From: Nephrocerus scutellatus
Lineage: Eukaryota; Arthropoda; Insecta; Diptera; Pipunculidae
DNA: 64,000 bases
Direction of reading: 5' to 3'
Assembly: GCA_947095585.1 (NCBI GenBank)
Contig: OX352766.1
Coordinates: forward strand, 19,210,939 to 19,274,938
Position 1 is the stretch's first letter. Every line of letters starts with the position of its first letter. Positions 55,201 to 64,000 of the stretch are shown one piece after another. Below the pieces are notes generated by a model. It did not search any database, was not told where the DNA came from, and was given only the letters and a program-made list of their open reading frames with translations. Made by a program: the position numbers and the translations under genes.

Positions 55201-55436
55201 TCAGTCCTACTTCTTTCCATAATTCGTGTCCAAATTCGGTTTCAAATTCTCCCCAAATAGCAAATATATTAATTAATTCATCTACTGATCGTGAACTTAC
55301 ACACGAAGAAATCAATACTATATTGAAGGAATTTCATCTAAATCCAATCGGAGGACACTGTGGCGTCAATAGGACTTTCAAACGAATAAAAATGTACCAT
55401 AAATGGAAAGTTCCAAGATATCAAAAACTACATTAA
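52269..55436 (+). CDS. Second errantivirus: RNase H, expanded repeat linker, integrase zinc domain
   Basis: 1055-codon ORF. Residues 1-95 hold the rest of RNase H (TTDKELLAIDW, YTDHKPLIY, NTNADCLSRI). Residues about 100-125 are an irregular Ser/Thr-rich linker (SCTTSSPISCTT). About 126-960 are tandem KSSTNSCT (8) and KSTKSSTNSCT (11) units, all in frame. Residues about 960-1010 are a non-repetitive Ser/Asn-rich stretch. The end (THEEINTI to GGHCGVNRTF) is the first half of the integrase HHCC domain; a frameshift at about 55430 moves the CxxC pair (CELCQKNK) to another frame. In other gypsy pols the RNase H to integrase linker is short, so this is an insertion of repeats into an existing Ser/Thr-rich linker. 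Confidence 0.85.
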   Translation: MPRTLNKSEKNYSTTDKELLAIDWSVRHFRPYLYGRKFVLYTDHKPLIYIHNCKDISSRLMRYRLQLEEFDYEIIHKKGEQNTNADCLSRIAKMTLRSSTKSCTTSSPISCTTSPTISSPISCTTSSTKSSTNSGTKPTKSSTNSCTKSTKSSTNSCTKSSTNSCTKSTKSSTNSCTKSSTNSCTKSSTNSCTKSTKSSTNFCTKSSTNSGTKSTKSSTNSCTKSSTNSCTKSSNNSCTKSSTNSCTKSTKSSTNSCTKSSTNSCTKSTKSSTSSCTKSSTNSCTKSSTNSGTKSTKSSTNSCTKSSTNSCTKSSNNSCTKSSTNSCTKSTKSSTNSCTKSSTNSCTKSTKSSTNSCTKSSTNSGTKSTKSSTNSCTKSTKSSTNSCTKSSTNSCTKSTKSSTNSCTKSSTNFCTKSTKSSTNSCTKSSTNSCTKSTKSSTNSGTKSTKSSTNSCTKSSTNSCTKSTKSSTNSCTKSSTNSCTKSTKSSTNSCTKSSTNSCTKSTKSSTNSGTKSTKSSTNSCTKSTKSSTNSGTKSTKSSTNSCTKSTKSSTNSGTKSTKSSTNSCTKSYTNSCTKSTKSSTNSCTKSSTNSCTKSTKSSTNSCTKSSTNSCTKSIKSSTNSCTKSSTNSCTKSTKSSTNSGTKSTKSSTNSCTKSSTNSCTKSTKSSTNSGTKSSTNSCTKSTKSSTNSGTKSTKSSTNSCTKSSTNSCTKSTKSSTNSCTKSSTNSCTKSTKSSTNSCTKSSTNSCTKSTKSSTNSGTKSTKSSTNSCTKSSTNSCTKSTKSSTNSCTKSSTNSCTKSTKSSTNSGTKSTKSSTNSCTKSTKSSTNSCTKSSTNSCTKSTKSSTNSGTKSTKSSTNSCTKSSTNSCTKSTKSSTNSCTKSSTNSGTKSTKSSTNSCTKSSTNSCTKSSNNSCTKSTKSSTNSGTKSTKSSTNSCTKSSTNSCTKSTKSPTNSCTNSITNLSSTNSYIEPNSNPSISPTSFHNSCPNSVSNSPQIANILINSSTDRELTHEEINTILKEFHLNPIGGHCGVNRTFKRIKMYHKWKVPRYQKLH
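52645..55150 (+). repeat. In-frame coding minisatellite, 24- and 33-bp units
   Basis: Two unit lengths, 24 bp and 33 bp, differ by a 9-bp AAATCTACT insertion. Both are multiples of three, and neither strand has stops, so a 944-codon antisense frame exists as well. From length I estimate 85-90 units. A variant with GGTACC (Gly for Cys, TNSGT) recurs many times and is nearly always followed by the 11-residue unit, showing higher-order copying. Other rare variants: AATAAT (NNS), TTTTTGTACC (NFCT), CTAGTT (SSS). Confidence 0.95.
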
Positions 55437-56298
55437 AAATTGTGAACTATGTCAGAAAAACAAAATCACCAAGTACACCATGGAACCCATGGTTATAACC
55501 TCAACAGCCAAACATCACTTCGAGAAAATCTCAATTGATATCGTTGGCCCATATCCTACTACATCAAACCATAATAAATATCTTCTAACTTTCATCGATG
55601 ATTTAACCAAATACACTTACGCAATACCAATACCAAATCAAGAAGCCAACACCATTGCTGAAGCTTTTGTTAAGGAAATAATCTTTCGCTTCGGTATCCC
55701 GAAATATGTATTATCTGATGAAGGTCAAAACTTTTTAAGCGACATATTTAAAAACGTGTGTAAACTCTTAAAAATTACTAAACTCCAAACGTGTGCGTAC
55801 CGACCACAATCAAATGGATCTTGTGAAAGAAGTCACCGAAATTTTGTCGAATATCTCAGATGCTATATTAACAAATCTCAAGATGATTGGGATTCTTGGA
55901 TTAAATACGCAGTATTTGTACACAATACCACTCCTAATACTTCTACTTCCTTTACACCTTTCGAGCTAGTATTCGGACGACAGGTCGATCTTCCTTCCAG
56001 CGTAACCAAAAACCCAGAAGTATGTTACAACTATGATTTATACGCAAATGAACTAAAATCTAGACTGCAACACGCCCATCAAATCGCTAGGAATAACCTA
56101 ATTAAAAGCAAGGAATCTTCGAAAATACAGTATGACAAAAAACAAAATCGAGTTAATTTCACAGAAGGAGATTTTGTCCTACTAAAAAACGAGACCTGTC
56201 CTAAAAACAAAAACAAGAAACTACTTCCCATATGGAACGGTCCATATGAGATTATTTCTTCTTCCGGAGTAAATTCCATAATAAAATATAAAAACTGA
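55437..56298 (+). CDS. Second errantivirus: integrase core and C-terminus
   Basis: ORF 55480-56298 (272 codons); the frame is open from about 55440 (zinc-binding CELCQKNK at about 55445). Catalytic DDE: Asp in SIDIVGPY, Asp in LSDEGQNF, Glu in NGSCERSHRNF. FTPFELVFGRQ and the C-terminal module with IWNGPYEI are present, so the core looks intact. It acts in the nucleus on element cDNA in intact relatives. Here it is separated from RNase H only by the frameshift at about 55430. Confidence 0.9.
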
Positions 56299-56336
56299 AC
56301 TCTTAAAGTTCACAACAACAGACTTAAACCATTTCA

Positions 56337-57667
56337 TTGATAATGGCTCTTCACCTACTTAATTCTCGTTCGTCGACTCATTCTTATAAAAATCGTTTCT
56401 TTTCAGAAGTCCCATACAAAATGCTCGTCTTCATCATTTATATGGTTATGAACCTATATAACCCCAGTGTCATGTGCGACAACCAGTACGTAACATCATA
56501 TAAAATAACGTCATTTGAAAACAGGACTGGATTGTACTACGAAAATATCGGTAACCTATACCTATCATCCCAAACTTGGCAACTTGTTATATATACTAAC
56601 TTATCTGAATATACTTACCAATCTGAACAAATCCTACAAACTTATAACAAACTTATTAAATTTTGTGAGAAATTAAAAGTAGAAAACTTCAAAATAACTC
56701 AATGCGAAATTTTACCATTCGAGTCAAAAAGCACTTTAGATCGTATAGAATACCAAGATGAAATTATAAAGAAATATTTAGGAACTGCTAGTGTACCTCG
56801 CGTGCGAAAACGTGGACTTATAAACGCAATAGGAACCATTGCCAAACAATTGTTCGGAACACTAGACGATGATGATGCTAGGTTGATGCTAGAATCATTA
56901 ACAAACACATAAATGAACTACAAAAGGATCAAAATCACATTACGAATCTTTATGACAAACAAGTCGCAATATTTAAAAACTGCATTTCACATTCAAATTT
57001 AACCAACACTCACTTAAACATTCTTGAACAAAAATCAGAGGAGATAAATAACAAAGTAAAACAAATACAGAACTCTACAGACAAAAATAGCGCAATCCTA
57101 GAAGCTTTTCTTCAATTAACAGAACTCTTCAATATCTTTAATTCTTTAGCCGAATATTACTATTTCACTAAAAACAATCTATTGGATGCAATCTACGCTG
57201 CATCACACGGTGAATTGCACCCATATCTTATAGACCCTCCTTAATTACTGGAAGAAATGCGAAAAATCCTATCATACCTACCTCAAGGTAGTCAATTACC
57301 ATTCCCCTTACAAGAACAATACATAGACATACTATTCAACTTAATGGAAACACACGTCTACTACAGCAACAACAAAATACATTTCATACTAAATGTACCA
57401 CTGATCTCTTCCAGAAATTTTAAAATGTATAAAATGACAACAATTCCGAAACCAATACACAACCAAATGTACTCACTAATTATTCCAGAAAAAATGATAC
57501 TAGCTATTGACTCTGAAAAACAATCCTACTTTTTATATGACGAAAAGAATGTCGAAAATTGCCTTAACCCCTACAAAAACCATTACATAAGCGAACAAAA
57601 ATTCCCTACAATTTTCGTGCGTTCAAGTGATGCTTGCGAAGTTAACATGTTTTCCTCACTACACTGA
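56337..57667 (+). pseudogene. Second errantivirus env, frameshifted and truncated
   Basis: ORF 56337-56912 begins with a hydrophobic signal-like segment (MLVFIIYMVMNLYN, about residues 28-41). It has a furin-type site with a fusion-peptide-like stretch (RVRKRGLINAIGTIAKQLFG, about 56803-56862) and GTLDDDDA, as in baculovirus F-like Env proteins. A frameshift near 56890 ends it. The coiled part continues in another frame to a stop at 57242, then ORF 57257-57667 carries the ectodomain end. The stop codon at 57665-57667 lies in the inserted CACTG element, so the transmembrane segment and 3' LTR are lost. Confidence 0.8.
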
Positions 57668-58407
57668 GGGAAAAACAGCAATGTAAAATTTAATATGACC
57701 CTATTTGATTTTAAGTTGTATAAAATATTAAATTTTACGTTGAAAGATATTTGATTTAACTTGTCAATGTAATTTAAAATAAGTCAACCTATTTTTAAAG
57801 TAAAACGTATTCATTTTTACATTGAAATCAACTTTTGTTAAATAAAAAGTGCCCTCAACGTAGTTTCAAAATGAAACATGATAACATTTGTTCAAATTTA
57901 TTTTCAAAGTGCCCTGCATGTACTTTCAAAATGTTTGGAAGTTAAATCTACATTGTTCAACGTTATTTGAAAGTGCCATCCACTTCGAAATGTTGTGTTT
58001 TTTTTTATGTTGAAATCTAACGGAACGTGTAACGCAACTGTATGTACAGCGATGTCGAATCAAAGTAGAACATGTTCATTCTTACATTGATCTTACTCCT
58101 TCAAACCACGATCAATGTAAATTGAAAGAGATACATACTCATTTTTAAGTGGATACAATGTGCAAACAGTATTTGTTTCTAAAGAAAACAACAACAAACA
58201 CTCATAAGCGTCGCGAATCCAACTACAATCAACGATATAGATCTCATTTCTTAGTAAATGCAACCAAAATATTTAACTGTTATTTCTGTTCATTGTCTAC
58301 ATAGCTAAGCCATTATATTCATTCGTATTTTTGCGTTTAAAGTGAGAAGATCTTTTATTAATTTGTGATTTGAAAAGTGTGAAAGTGAAAAAGTTCAAGT
58401 GAAAAAT
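57668..58407. other. Subterminal region and promoter side of the CACTG element
   Basis: AT-rich non-coding sequence with recurring short blocks (AAAGTGCCCT at about 57846 and 57907, AAAGTGCCATCC at about 57970, CTTTCAAAATG). Subterminal repeats bind transposase in CACTA-type elements; a promoter was not pinpointed. Confidence 0.45.
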
Positions 58408-60399
58408 ATGGAAAATATCACATTTATTGACGAAAATGGACAGCCACTAAATATTTTTGATATACCGCCAACACAAGAGATGACGGAAGATGACATTCAG
58501 CTACAAAAATTATTAAAAAATTTTGAAATGGAAAGTCTTTTCCCTGTGCTAAAACGTAAGTTTTGTGTTTTAATGTGATTTAATAAATTTCAAATTTTGC
58601 TTCTCAACATTTTTGTATACCTAATTTTATTTTAGGAAACGACATTACATTTAAACGGTTAATTTATTTAACCAATGATGATATTTCTGACGCAATAAAG
58701 AGTATTGGGCAAAGATCAGAATTTAGGGCAAAATTGTTTAAGTGGAGAAAAACAGAGGTATGCATTTAGAAAAATTAAACCATAACAAGGTATAAAGGAA
58801 TTTCATAAATTAAATGCTTTGTAGTATCCATCTGATGACACAGAAGCACCTTTTCTGGATTCTAACGTTTTAAATTGGTTGAACAAAAAATTTACAAATT
58901 CACAAATACCAGATCGAGAATCCACAAGTTCACCTGCATCAGTTTCTTACAAGCCAAAATTTGTAAGTAATAAAAAAATATTTAAATTAATTAAGTAATA
59001 ATTACAAGATTTGAAGTCACGTATGATATTTCATCTCTAATTCATGGTTCCTCTAAAGGAAGGTTATTGATCGCATTTTATGAAAAGAACGGATATCTCC
59101 AAAATATGCACAGAGATGAACTCATAAAAATCATTGTGGAAGAAGCTAACTGCAATGACATCGTTTTAAGACCCTCTGACTACTCTGGCTTAATTGAGGA
59201 AATCGTTTCAGTTTTTCCTTCTGAAAGTGAAGTCAAGGTATGTACGAGTACATGATATATTATAAATTAATTTGAATGTTTTTAATTTGTTTTTTTTTCC
59301 TGTCTTTTTTTAAACAAAAAGGAATATTACTTCATACCAAGGCACGACAAAAAGAACCCTTCAGGAAAGCTACATTCTAAATACACAAATGGAAGAGCAA
59401 AACGTTCCAAATTGTCCAAACCTGAAGATATAATAACCGAAAGTTTTTGTGATGAGCCTAACGTTGGTTCAACTGAAATCGATGAATCTGTTGCAACTGC
59501 ATTAAAAACAGCACTTAGCCGGGACTCTTCAAATTGGGATATTGTTTGCGATAAATGGCAGAAGACATTTAATATTCGCCAAAAAGACTTGAAATTTTTG
59601 TCAACAGAGGATTTTCTAAAAGCTTGGCCGAAGCTAACAGATGCCAGGATTGCTGATTTGGTAAGAAAAAACATAAACTCAACTTTTTTGTTTCTTAAAT
59701 TTACTGTTTTTCAGATAAACATTGATTTCAAAATAATGTTCCCTGCAAAAGACCATTTGCTGTATAGTAAATGGAACTCATTTAAGAAAACTATTTTAAA
59801 ATATTATGAATCAAGTACTCATAATGACAGCTGCAAGGAAATGTTATCACTTTTTAAAGCTACGCAAATCCAAGGTTTGAATATATATTTCAAATTGTTA
59901 TAAAATTTATCAAAATTCTTTTTTAGATTCCCAGGATTACATTATTGCGACATTACTTAATTCAGTTCTTCCTCCTGTTGCTAGGTTCAAGGATCGGAGT
60001 GGGAACAAACACAAGAAAGTGACGATTTTGGATGCCCAGGAGAGTTTCGTTCTGCGTATTATTTCGATCAACGATTATAAGAAAAAGGTAGACGAACTTA
60101 TTGATAAGTAACTTAGCATTAGCCAAAGTATACAGCCATTTATAATTGCTCAAGGTATAAGTGATGAAAATTTGACAGCTTTTTATATATATTTTGATAA
60201 AATCTTGTACAAATTTCCATCATTTATCGAAGCATTAGATGTGTGTTTCAAGATATTCCAAGTCCTTTCACTTCATTACCCTGTAGCATGCCAAGCTTCT
60301 TGGCTTTTCATTCAACTTTTTTTTTACGAAATTCAAACTTTTTACGATTTTAAATCCGCTAATGTGACATCTCTTATTCATGCACTAAAAAGAAATTAA
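58408..60399 (+). pseudogene. Spliced SAM-domain protein gene of the CACTG element
   Basis: Multi-exon gene with consensus splice sites. Exon 1 58408-58555 (ATG; donor GTAAGT), exon 2 58636-58757 (GTATGC), exon 3 58825-58962 (GTAAGT), exon 4 about 59011-59237 (GTATGT), exon 5 59322-59660 (GTAAGA), exon 6 59715-59874, exon 7 59937-60399. The exon 3-4 junction could not be placed in frame. Exons 1-2 encode a SAM-like helical domain (FPVLKRNDITFKRLIYLTND, SIGQRSEFRAKLFKW). An in-frame TAA at 60109-60111 cuts off about 96 codons that remain open. Proteins of this layout accompany large transposase-like proteins in animal genomes; the role is unknown. Confidence 0.6.
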
Positions 60400-60494
60400 T
60401 TAAAATTAGTCAAGCAATCAATATTTATTTAAAATGTATGTGTGCTTTAAATGCCTAAAAAAATATCCTTTGTTAAGCCAAACGAAAACCTACA
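60400..60494 (+). other. Spacer between the two genes of the CACTG element
   Basis: About 95 bp between the TAA of the first gene and the first ATG of the second, same strand. No clear poly(A) signal; a shared transcript with alternative splicing is possible. Confidence 0.4.
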
Positions 60495-62473
60495 ATGCAA
60501 GCAAGGCAATCGCAACTAAACAATTTACACCGTAAAAGAAATGTAAAAACTCCGAAAATAATTTTGCCCAACAATAATCCTACTTCGAGTTCATCTAACA
60601 CTGACAATGTTCCTAGTACCAGTTCCAATACAGATTCCTCTAATAATGTTAAAACTTTTGAGTTTAGAGACAGCAGTGATGAAATTATAGCCACTTTAAA
60701 AAAAAAAAAAAACGCTATAAAATTATCCCTAAAGCTTTACGCACAGTCGTTTATGCCAAGAAAGGGCGTAATAGAAATCCCGAATATGGTATCAGACATG
60801 ATGATTGTTATTTCAAGCGCAATACAAACAATTACTGAAGGAAATGTAAAAGAAAATATAAAAGATGATTTAGAAAACATACTTAAATTTTGTAAAACTT
60901 CGTTCGACGAAATTAAAACAGAGCATCGCATGTTAAAAACATTAAAAGAAATGAAATTGTTTGATCATCCAAAAACTTTATTAGTACAAAACTCAATATC
61001 TTCAAGAGTAACACAAGGTTATCCGGTTTTATCTGCAACACCACGATATATTTATATCATATCACTAAAATTTCAGTTTAAATCTTTTTTCGAGCTTCCG
61101 AATGTATTAGATAGTGTTATTGAAAATCAAAAAAAATAGAAGGTTGTGAAACAATTAGAAATTTGGTAAATTCTGATATTTTCAAATTAAAAAAAAAACT
61201 ATTTTAATTCTGAAGATATAGTTATACCTTATAATATGTATTTCGATGACTTCCAAATTAATAACGCCATTGGAACGCATGTTTCTTCTATTTGTGCTTG
61301 CTACTATACGTTTCCAACATTGTCACAAGATTTGTTATCAAAACTAGATTTTATTTTTAATTGTGCTTTTTTATTTCTTCAAAAAATTTAAAAACCTGTG
61401 GTAATGAAGTAGCATTTCATCATTTAATCAATGAGCTGCAGGAGTTAGAGAACGGAATAGACTTTTACTCGTTTGCATCTGGAAAAACTGTCAAAGTGCA
61501 TTTCGTGTTATCGTTGATTGTGTGAGATAATTTAGGCCTCAATAGCTTATTCGGTTTTGTCCAATCCTTTAATTCAAAAAGATTTTGTCGCGTTTGTACA
61601 AGATCCCGAGAACAAATGAAAAGTGACAATAAGCAAATAGACTCCTTTTTGAGAACTAAAGAGAATTATGAGAATGATTTATCTTTAGATAATTTTACAG
61701 AAACAGGTGTGAAAAATGTTTGCGTTTTTAATGAGTTGAGCAGCTTTCATGTAATAGACAATTTTTATTTCGATATTATGCACGACATATTGGAAGGTGT
61801 TTGCGTTTACGATGTTTGTAATATTTTGTTGGGACTGGTAAATGAAAAGAAAATAACTCTAGAAATAGTCAACAGTAGAAAACAATTGTCCCCATATGGC
61901 GAACTAGAAATAGGAAACTCATCCGTGTCATTGGATTTAAATCGACTTAAATCAAATAATTTGAAGATGACGGCTAGTGAGACCTGGTGTTTTATTATGA
62001 TTGGAGATTTAATTGATAGTAAAAATGATCATTGGATTTTACTGACTAAATTGATAGAAATAGTTGATTTTTTATTTCGTTCATACTACACCAAAAGTGA
62101 ATTGAGTTATTTAAGAGATTTAATTGACGAACACCACAATTTATACGTTAAATTATATGGACCAAGTCTTAAACCAAAACACCATTTTATGGTTCATTAT
62201 CCTCAAGCAATTAAAAACTGTGGACCATTGAAATATTCTTGGGTTATGCGGTATGAAGCAAAGCACAAAGAAGCTAAATCCTACTTTAATTCGATTACAT
62301 CCAGGTTAAATCCATCGTATTCATTAGCTCTAAAAGCTTCTCTTAAATTTTCAAATTTCTTGTTGAAATACGAAAATGGAGTTGAAAATATTCTAGACAA
62401 AAGTGCTTTTACAACAAAACTAAACTTCCGAGACATTGATTTTTTTTCACAAATAAAAAACCCAGATTTTTAA
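60495..62473 (+). pseudogene. Transposase-like protein of the CACTG element, broken
   Basis: ORF 60495-61139 has a Ser/Asn-rich N-terminus and a helical part ending PRYIYIISLKFQFKSFFELPN. Frames from 61140 to 61615 are broken by several stops but keep recognisable pieces (the DNLGLNSLFGFVQSF stretch at about 61527-61571, preceded by a stop, and CRVCT). ORF 61616-62473 (285 codons) holds the most conserved part: DIMHDILEGVCVYDV at about residue 53, then KPKHHFMVHYPQAI and WVMRYEAKHKEAK. The MHD...EG motif recalls the DVMH block of CACTA transposases. I do not assign the catalytic residues. Nonfunctional copy. Confidence 0.6.
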
Positions 62474-62997
62474 TTTCGATATTGTGTGTGTTGCAGATTC
62501 TGTCGAATGTTTTTTGTTCTCCAATTGAAGTGAAATCATTTAGTGAGCATTTTCAATCGTTTGAAATCGGTAACAAAATCAATCATATATTGATCAAAGA
62601 CATATCTTTTTTCACAAGCTCACCATTACACTTATACCCAGTAAATAATGGAAAAACATATTTTAGAAATAATTTTATTTAAACAAAAATAAGTGTGTTA
62701 TATTTTTTATTTAAATAATAATAAAAGATATTTATTGAAAAAAAAAAAACATTTTTATCAATAAATTTCGTCAAAATTAAAAAAAAAGCAAAAAAAAAAG
62801 AAAAAAAGAATTTGAATTATGTATTATTTTTTTATTTTTAATATTATTATTATTATTTATTATTATTTAAAACATAAATGTACCTACATTTTAATAATTT
62901 TTTATAAAAGTAAATAAATACATATTATAACGTAAATAAAAACCTTAAATTCTAAATTGAAGAATCGTTTTTTATTTAAAAAGAAATTCTCTACATA
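62474..62997. other. AT-rich tail of the CACTG element
   Basis: ORF 62482-62682 continues the transposase frame region in another frame (SPLHLYPVNNGKTYF). Beyond 62700 come A- and T-runs with several AATAAA signals (62727, 62757 and 62940 region) and a (TTA)n stretch at about 62845-62870. No terminal repeat recognised. Confidence 0.45.
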
Positions 62998-63652
62998 TGT
63001 AGGAATTGTGGGAAGTTCACTTCCTCCGTTCCTGGTATTGTATCGCTTATTAATCTTATCTTTTGCATTCACCTAATATTCTCGTTCTTATCTCATTAAA
63101 TAAAATTGTTATAGTCATACGTTGCGCAGTCACCGTCGTTCCTGTTTTGCTGCGTCGTTCAAATGTCGACCGAATTGTTTAGCGTCGGATTTCTTCAGCG
63201 CAGAGCTGTCGATGTAGGACAGTTGAATCACCACAAGGGTGATTGACAGCATAATACTCGTATAAGTTAACACAAACAAAGTCAATAAACTCTATTCTTT
63301 AATAATTTTGCTTATTCACGCGGAAGTAAGTTGCAATGCTTTAGCAATCAATTTGGTTAATAAATATATTTCGCAATCAGTTTGTAAGAAAGCAAATAAT
63401 GCAATTCTAGCTTACTTGTAATTAGGTCAATTTAAGTCAACAAATATTTTGCAATAAAATTAATAAGAATACAAACAATACAATTTCTGCTTACTTGTAA
63501 TTAATCTAGTATAAATGATGAATATTTGTAAATTTAGTGTCAGTTCTTTTTAGTGCTCATTTGTAACTTTAATTTAAATAAAGAAGCGGTCGCGTTGACC
63601 GCGTTAACAAAAAAACATTTTTTTTAAGTTTTTCAATAAGGAAAATAATAAG
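62998..63652 (+). repeat. Probable 5' LTR of another LTR retrotransposon
   Basis: Opens TGTAGGAATTGTGGG and contains a 7-bp stem AATCACC-acaag-GGTGATT at about 63220, AATAAA signals (63286 and 63580 region) and GTTAACA at 63602-63608. It lies just before a TGGCGCCC primer-binding site at 63653. The right LTR limit is not fixed, and the second LTR is outside the window. Confidence 0.55.
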
Positions 63653-63670
63653 TGGCGCCCGAGCACCATT
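63653..63670 (+). promoter_or_regulatory. Candidate primer-binding site
   Basis: TGGCGCCCGAGCACCATT. The first eight bases match the common TGGCGCCC primer-binding start (lysine-tRNA type); the following bases do not match that tRNA as I know it, so the primer is undecided. Confidence 0.55.
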
Positions 63671-64000
63671 CGGCCGGTCCGGTATATTTAAAACTGGCGT
63701 CTGAATTAAAACTTATAAATCGATAATAAGGCTCCCAAGTAGCAAAAGCAAAAAGGAGGCATATGATGTGCCAGCCCTTATCGTAAAAAAAAGAAAAAAA
63801 AAACGGAAAAAAGAAACAAAGAATATCCTAAAAAAGGATCAAGTGGCTAAGTGACTAAATATAACCAAGTGACTAAGTGACTAAATGTAATCAAGTGGCT
63901 GAATATAATATAACCAAAAGGCTAATTACGAAAACATATTTGTGCGGAAAAGATATTAAAACATTATTTGAAAACTCTGAAATAAAAGAAAACTAATTAA
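63671..64000 (+). other. Leader of the right-edge LTR element
   Basis: No ORF. It contains short direct repeats with AAGTGGCTAAGTGACTAAAT and variants at about 63840-63900. gag would lie beyond the window. Confidence 0.45.

Larger units (their letters stand above)
51836..57661 (+). mobile_element. Second errantivirus-like element, truncated at both ends
   Basis: From mid reverse transcriptase to near the end of env, plus strand, with integrase and env in standard order. Neither LTR is in the window: the left part joins a Ser/Thr-rich sequence, the right part is cut by a DNA transposon. Its proteins differ clearly from the element at 13602-35887, so it is a separate family. Confidence 0.85.
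57662..62700 (+). mobile_element. CACTG-ended DNA transposon, CMC/EnSpm-like
   Basis: Starts CACTGAGGGAAAAACAGC at 57662, directly abutting errantivirus env, followed by about 250 bp of subterminal sequence with recurring GTGCCCT, CAAAATG and GAAAGTGCC blocks. Two plus-strand genes follow: a spliced SAM-domain protein (58408-60399) and a transposase-like protein (60495-62473). CACTG/CACTA ends are the habit of the CMC superfamily. No matching CAGTG end was found before the window edge, so the right limit is set at the last coding frame plus AATAAA-like signals at about 62730. Superfamily is tentative. Confidence 0.55.

Noticed and set aside
52481..55315. 944-codon minus-strand ORF with (V)DDLVQEL repeats resembling a leucine-rich acidic coiled coil
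   Set aside because: It is the mirror of the coding minisatellite: unit lengths are multiples of three and lack stops on both strands. The plus strand carries RNase H and integrase motifs at the ends; the minus strand carries nothing recognisable.

Overview
The window looks like insect heterochromatin-like sequence, most probably from a brachyceran fly. The evidence is its AT-rich composition, a long satellite array, two Ty3/gypsy elements with env genes (errantivirus-like), a DD41D (rosa-type) mariner, a Jockey retrotransposon, Bel/Pao pieces, and hAT and PIF/Harbinger elements with a BESS motif. I see no convincing single-copy host gene, no rRNA or tRNA gene and nothing bacterial. Almost every base with recognisable coding signal belongs to a transposable element, and most copies are broken. 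The species call is inference.

Layout. 1-2597: satellite of 97-bp monomers, about 27 copies with no length change, with an alternating A/B (dimeric) order near the left end. 2598-6690: AT-rich repeat debris, the C-terminal end of a gypsy integrase and its likely 3' LTR. 6690-9345: a decayed non-LTR retrotransposon (CR1/L2-like). 11650-13183: a decayed hAT transposase (GTF2IRD2/ZBED5-like type). 13412-13601: the left end of a PIF/Harbinger-like element, which resumes at 35888 with a BESS-motif ORF; the two halves were split by an errantivirus.

12689-35887 is the centre of interest. An errantivirus-like element sits between CTTAAT target duplications. A 5.7-kb block (hAT tail, Harbinger end, 5' LTR, gag, pol) is present three times in direct tandem, and both duplication junctions are identical, with a 3-base CAA microhomology. 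All three pol copies share the same deletion of the reverse-transcriptase core. Only the third copy runs on into env and the 3' LTR. That env holds a mariner (30747-32048), a non-autonomous hAT element (32105-33394) and an LTR-like insert (about 33715-34453). The 3' LTR holds a solo LTR (35101-35641).

36788-49530: a Harbinger MITE (about 37048-37301) and a decayed gypsy element whose gag (37385-38106) and pol (45950-49530) are separated by nested insertions, including a full-length Jockey-type retrotransposon (38799-43769) with two intact ORFs and a 14-bp target duplication. An RTE-like relic interrupts the pol. 49668-49985 is a Bel/Pao fragment; 49986-51835 is a Ser/Thr/Pro-rich multi-frame stretch of unknown origin.

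51836-57667: a second errantivirus-like element. Its RNase H to integrase linker carries about 2.5 kb of in-frame minisatellite (8- and 11-residue units of Lys/Ser/Thr/Asn/Cys). This is the most unusual object in the window. Its env is cut off at 57662 by a CACTG-ended DNA transposon (57662 to about 62700) that encodes a spliced SAM-domain protein and a large transposase-like protein. From about 62998 to the right edge there is a probable 5' LTR and primer-binding site of another LTR element.
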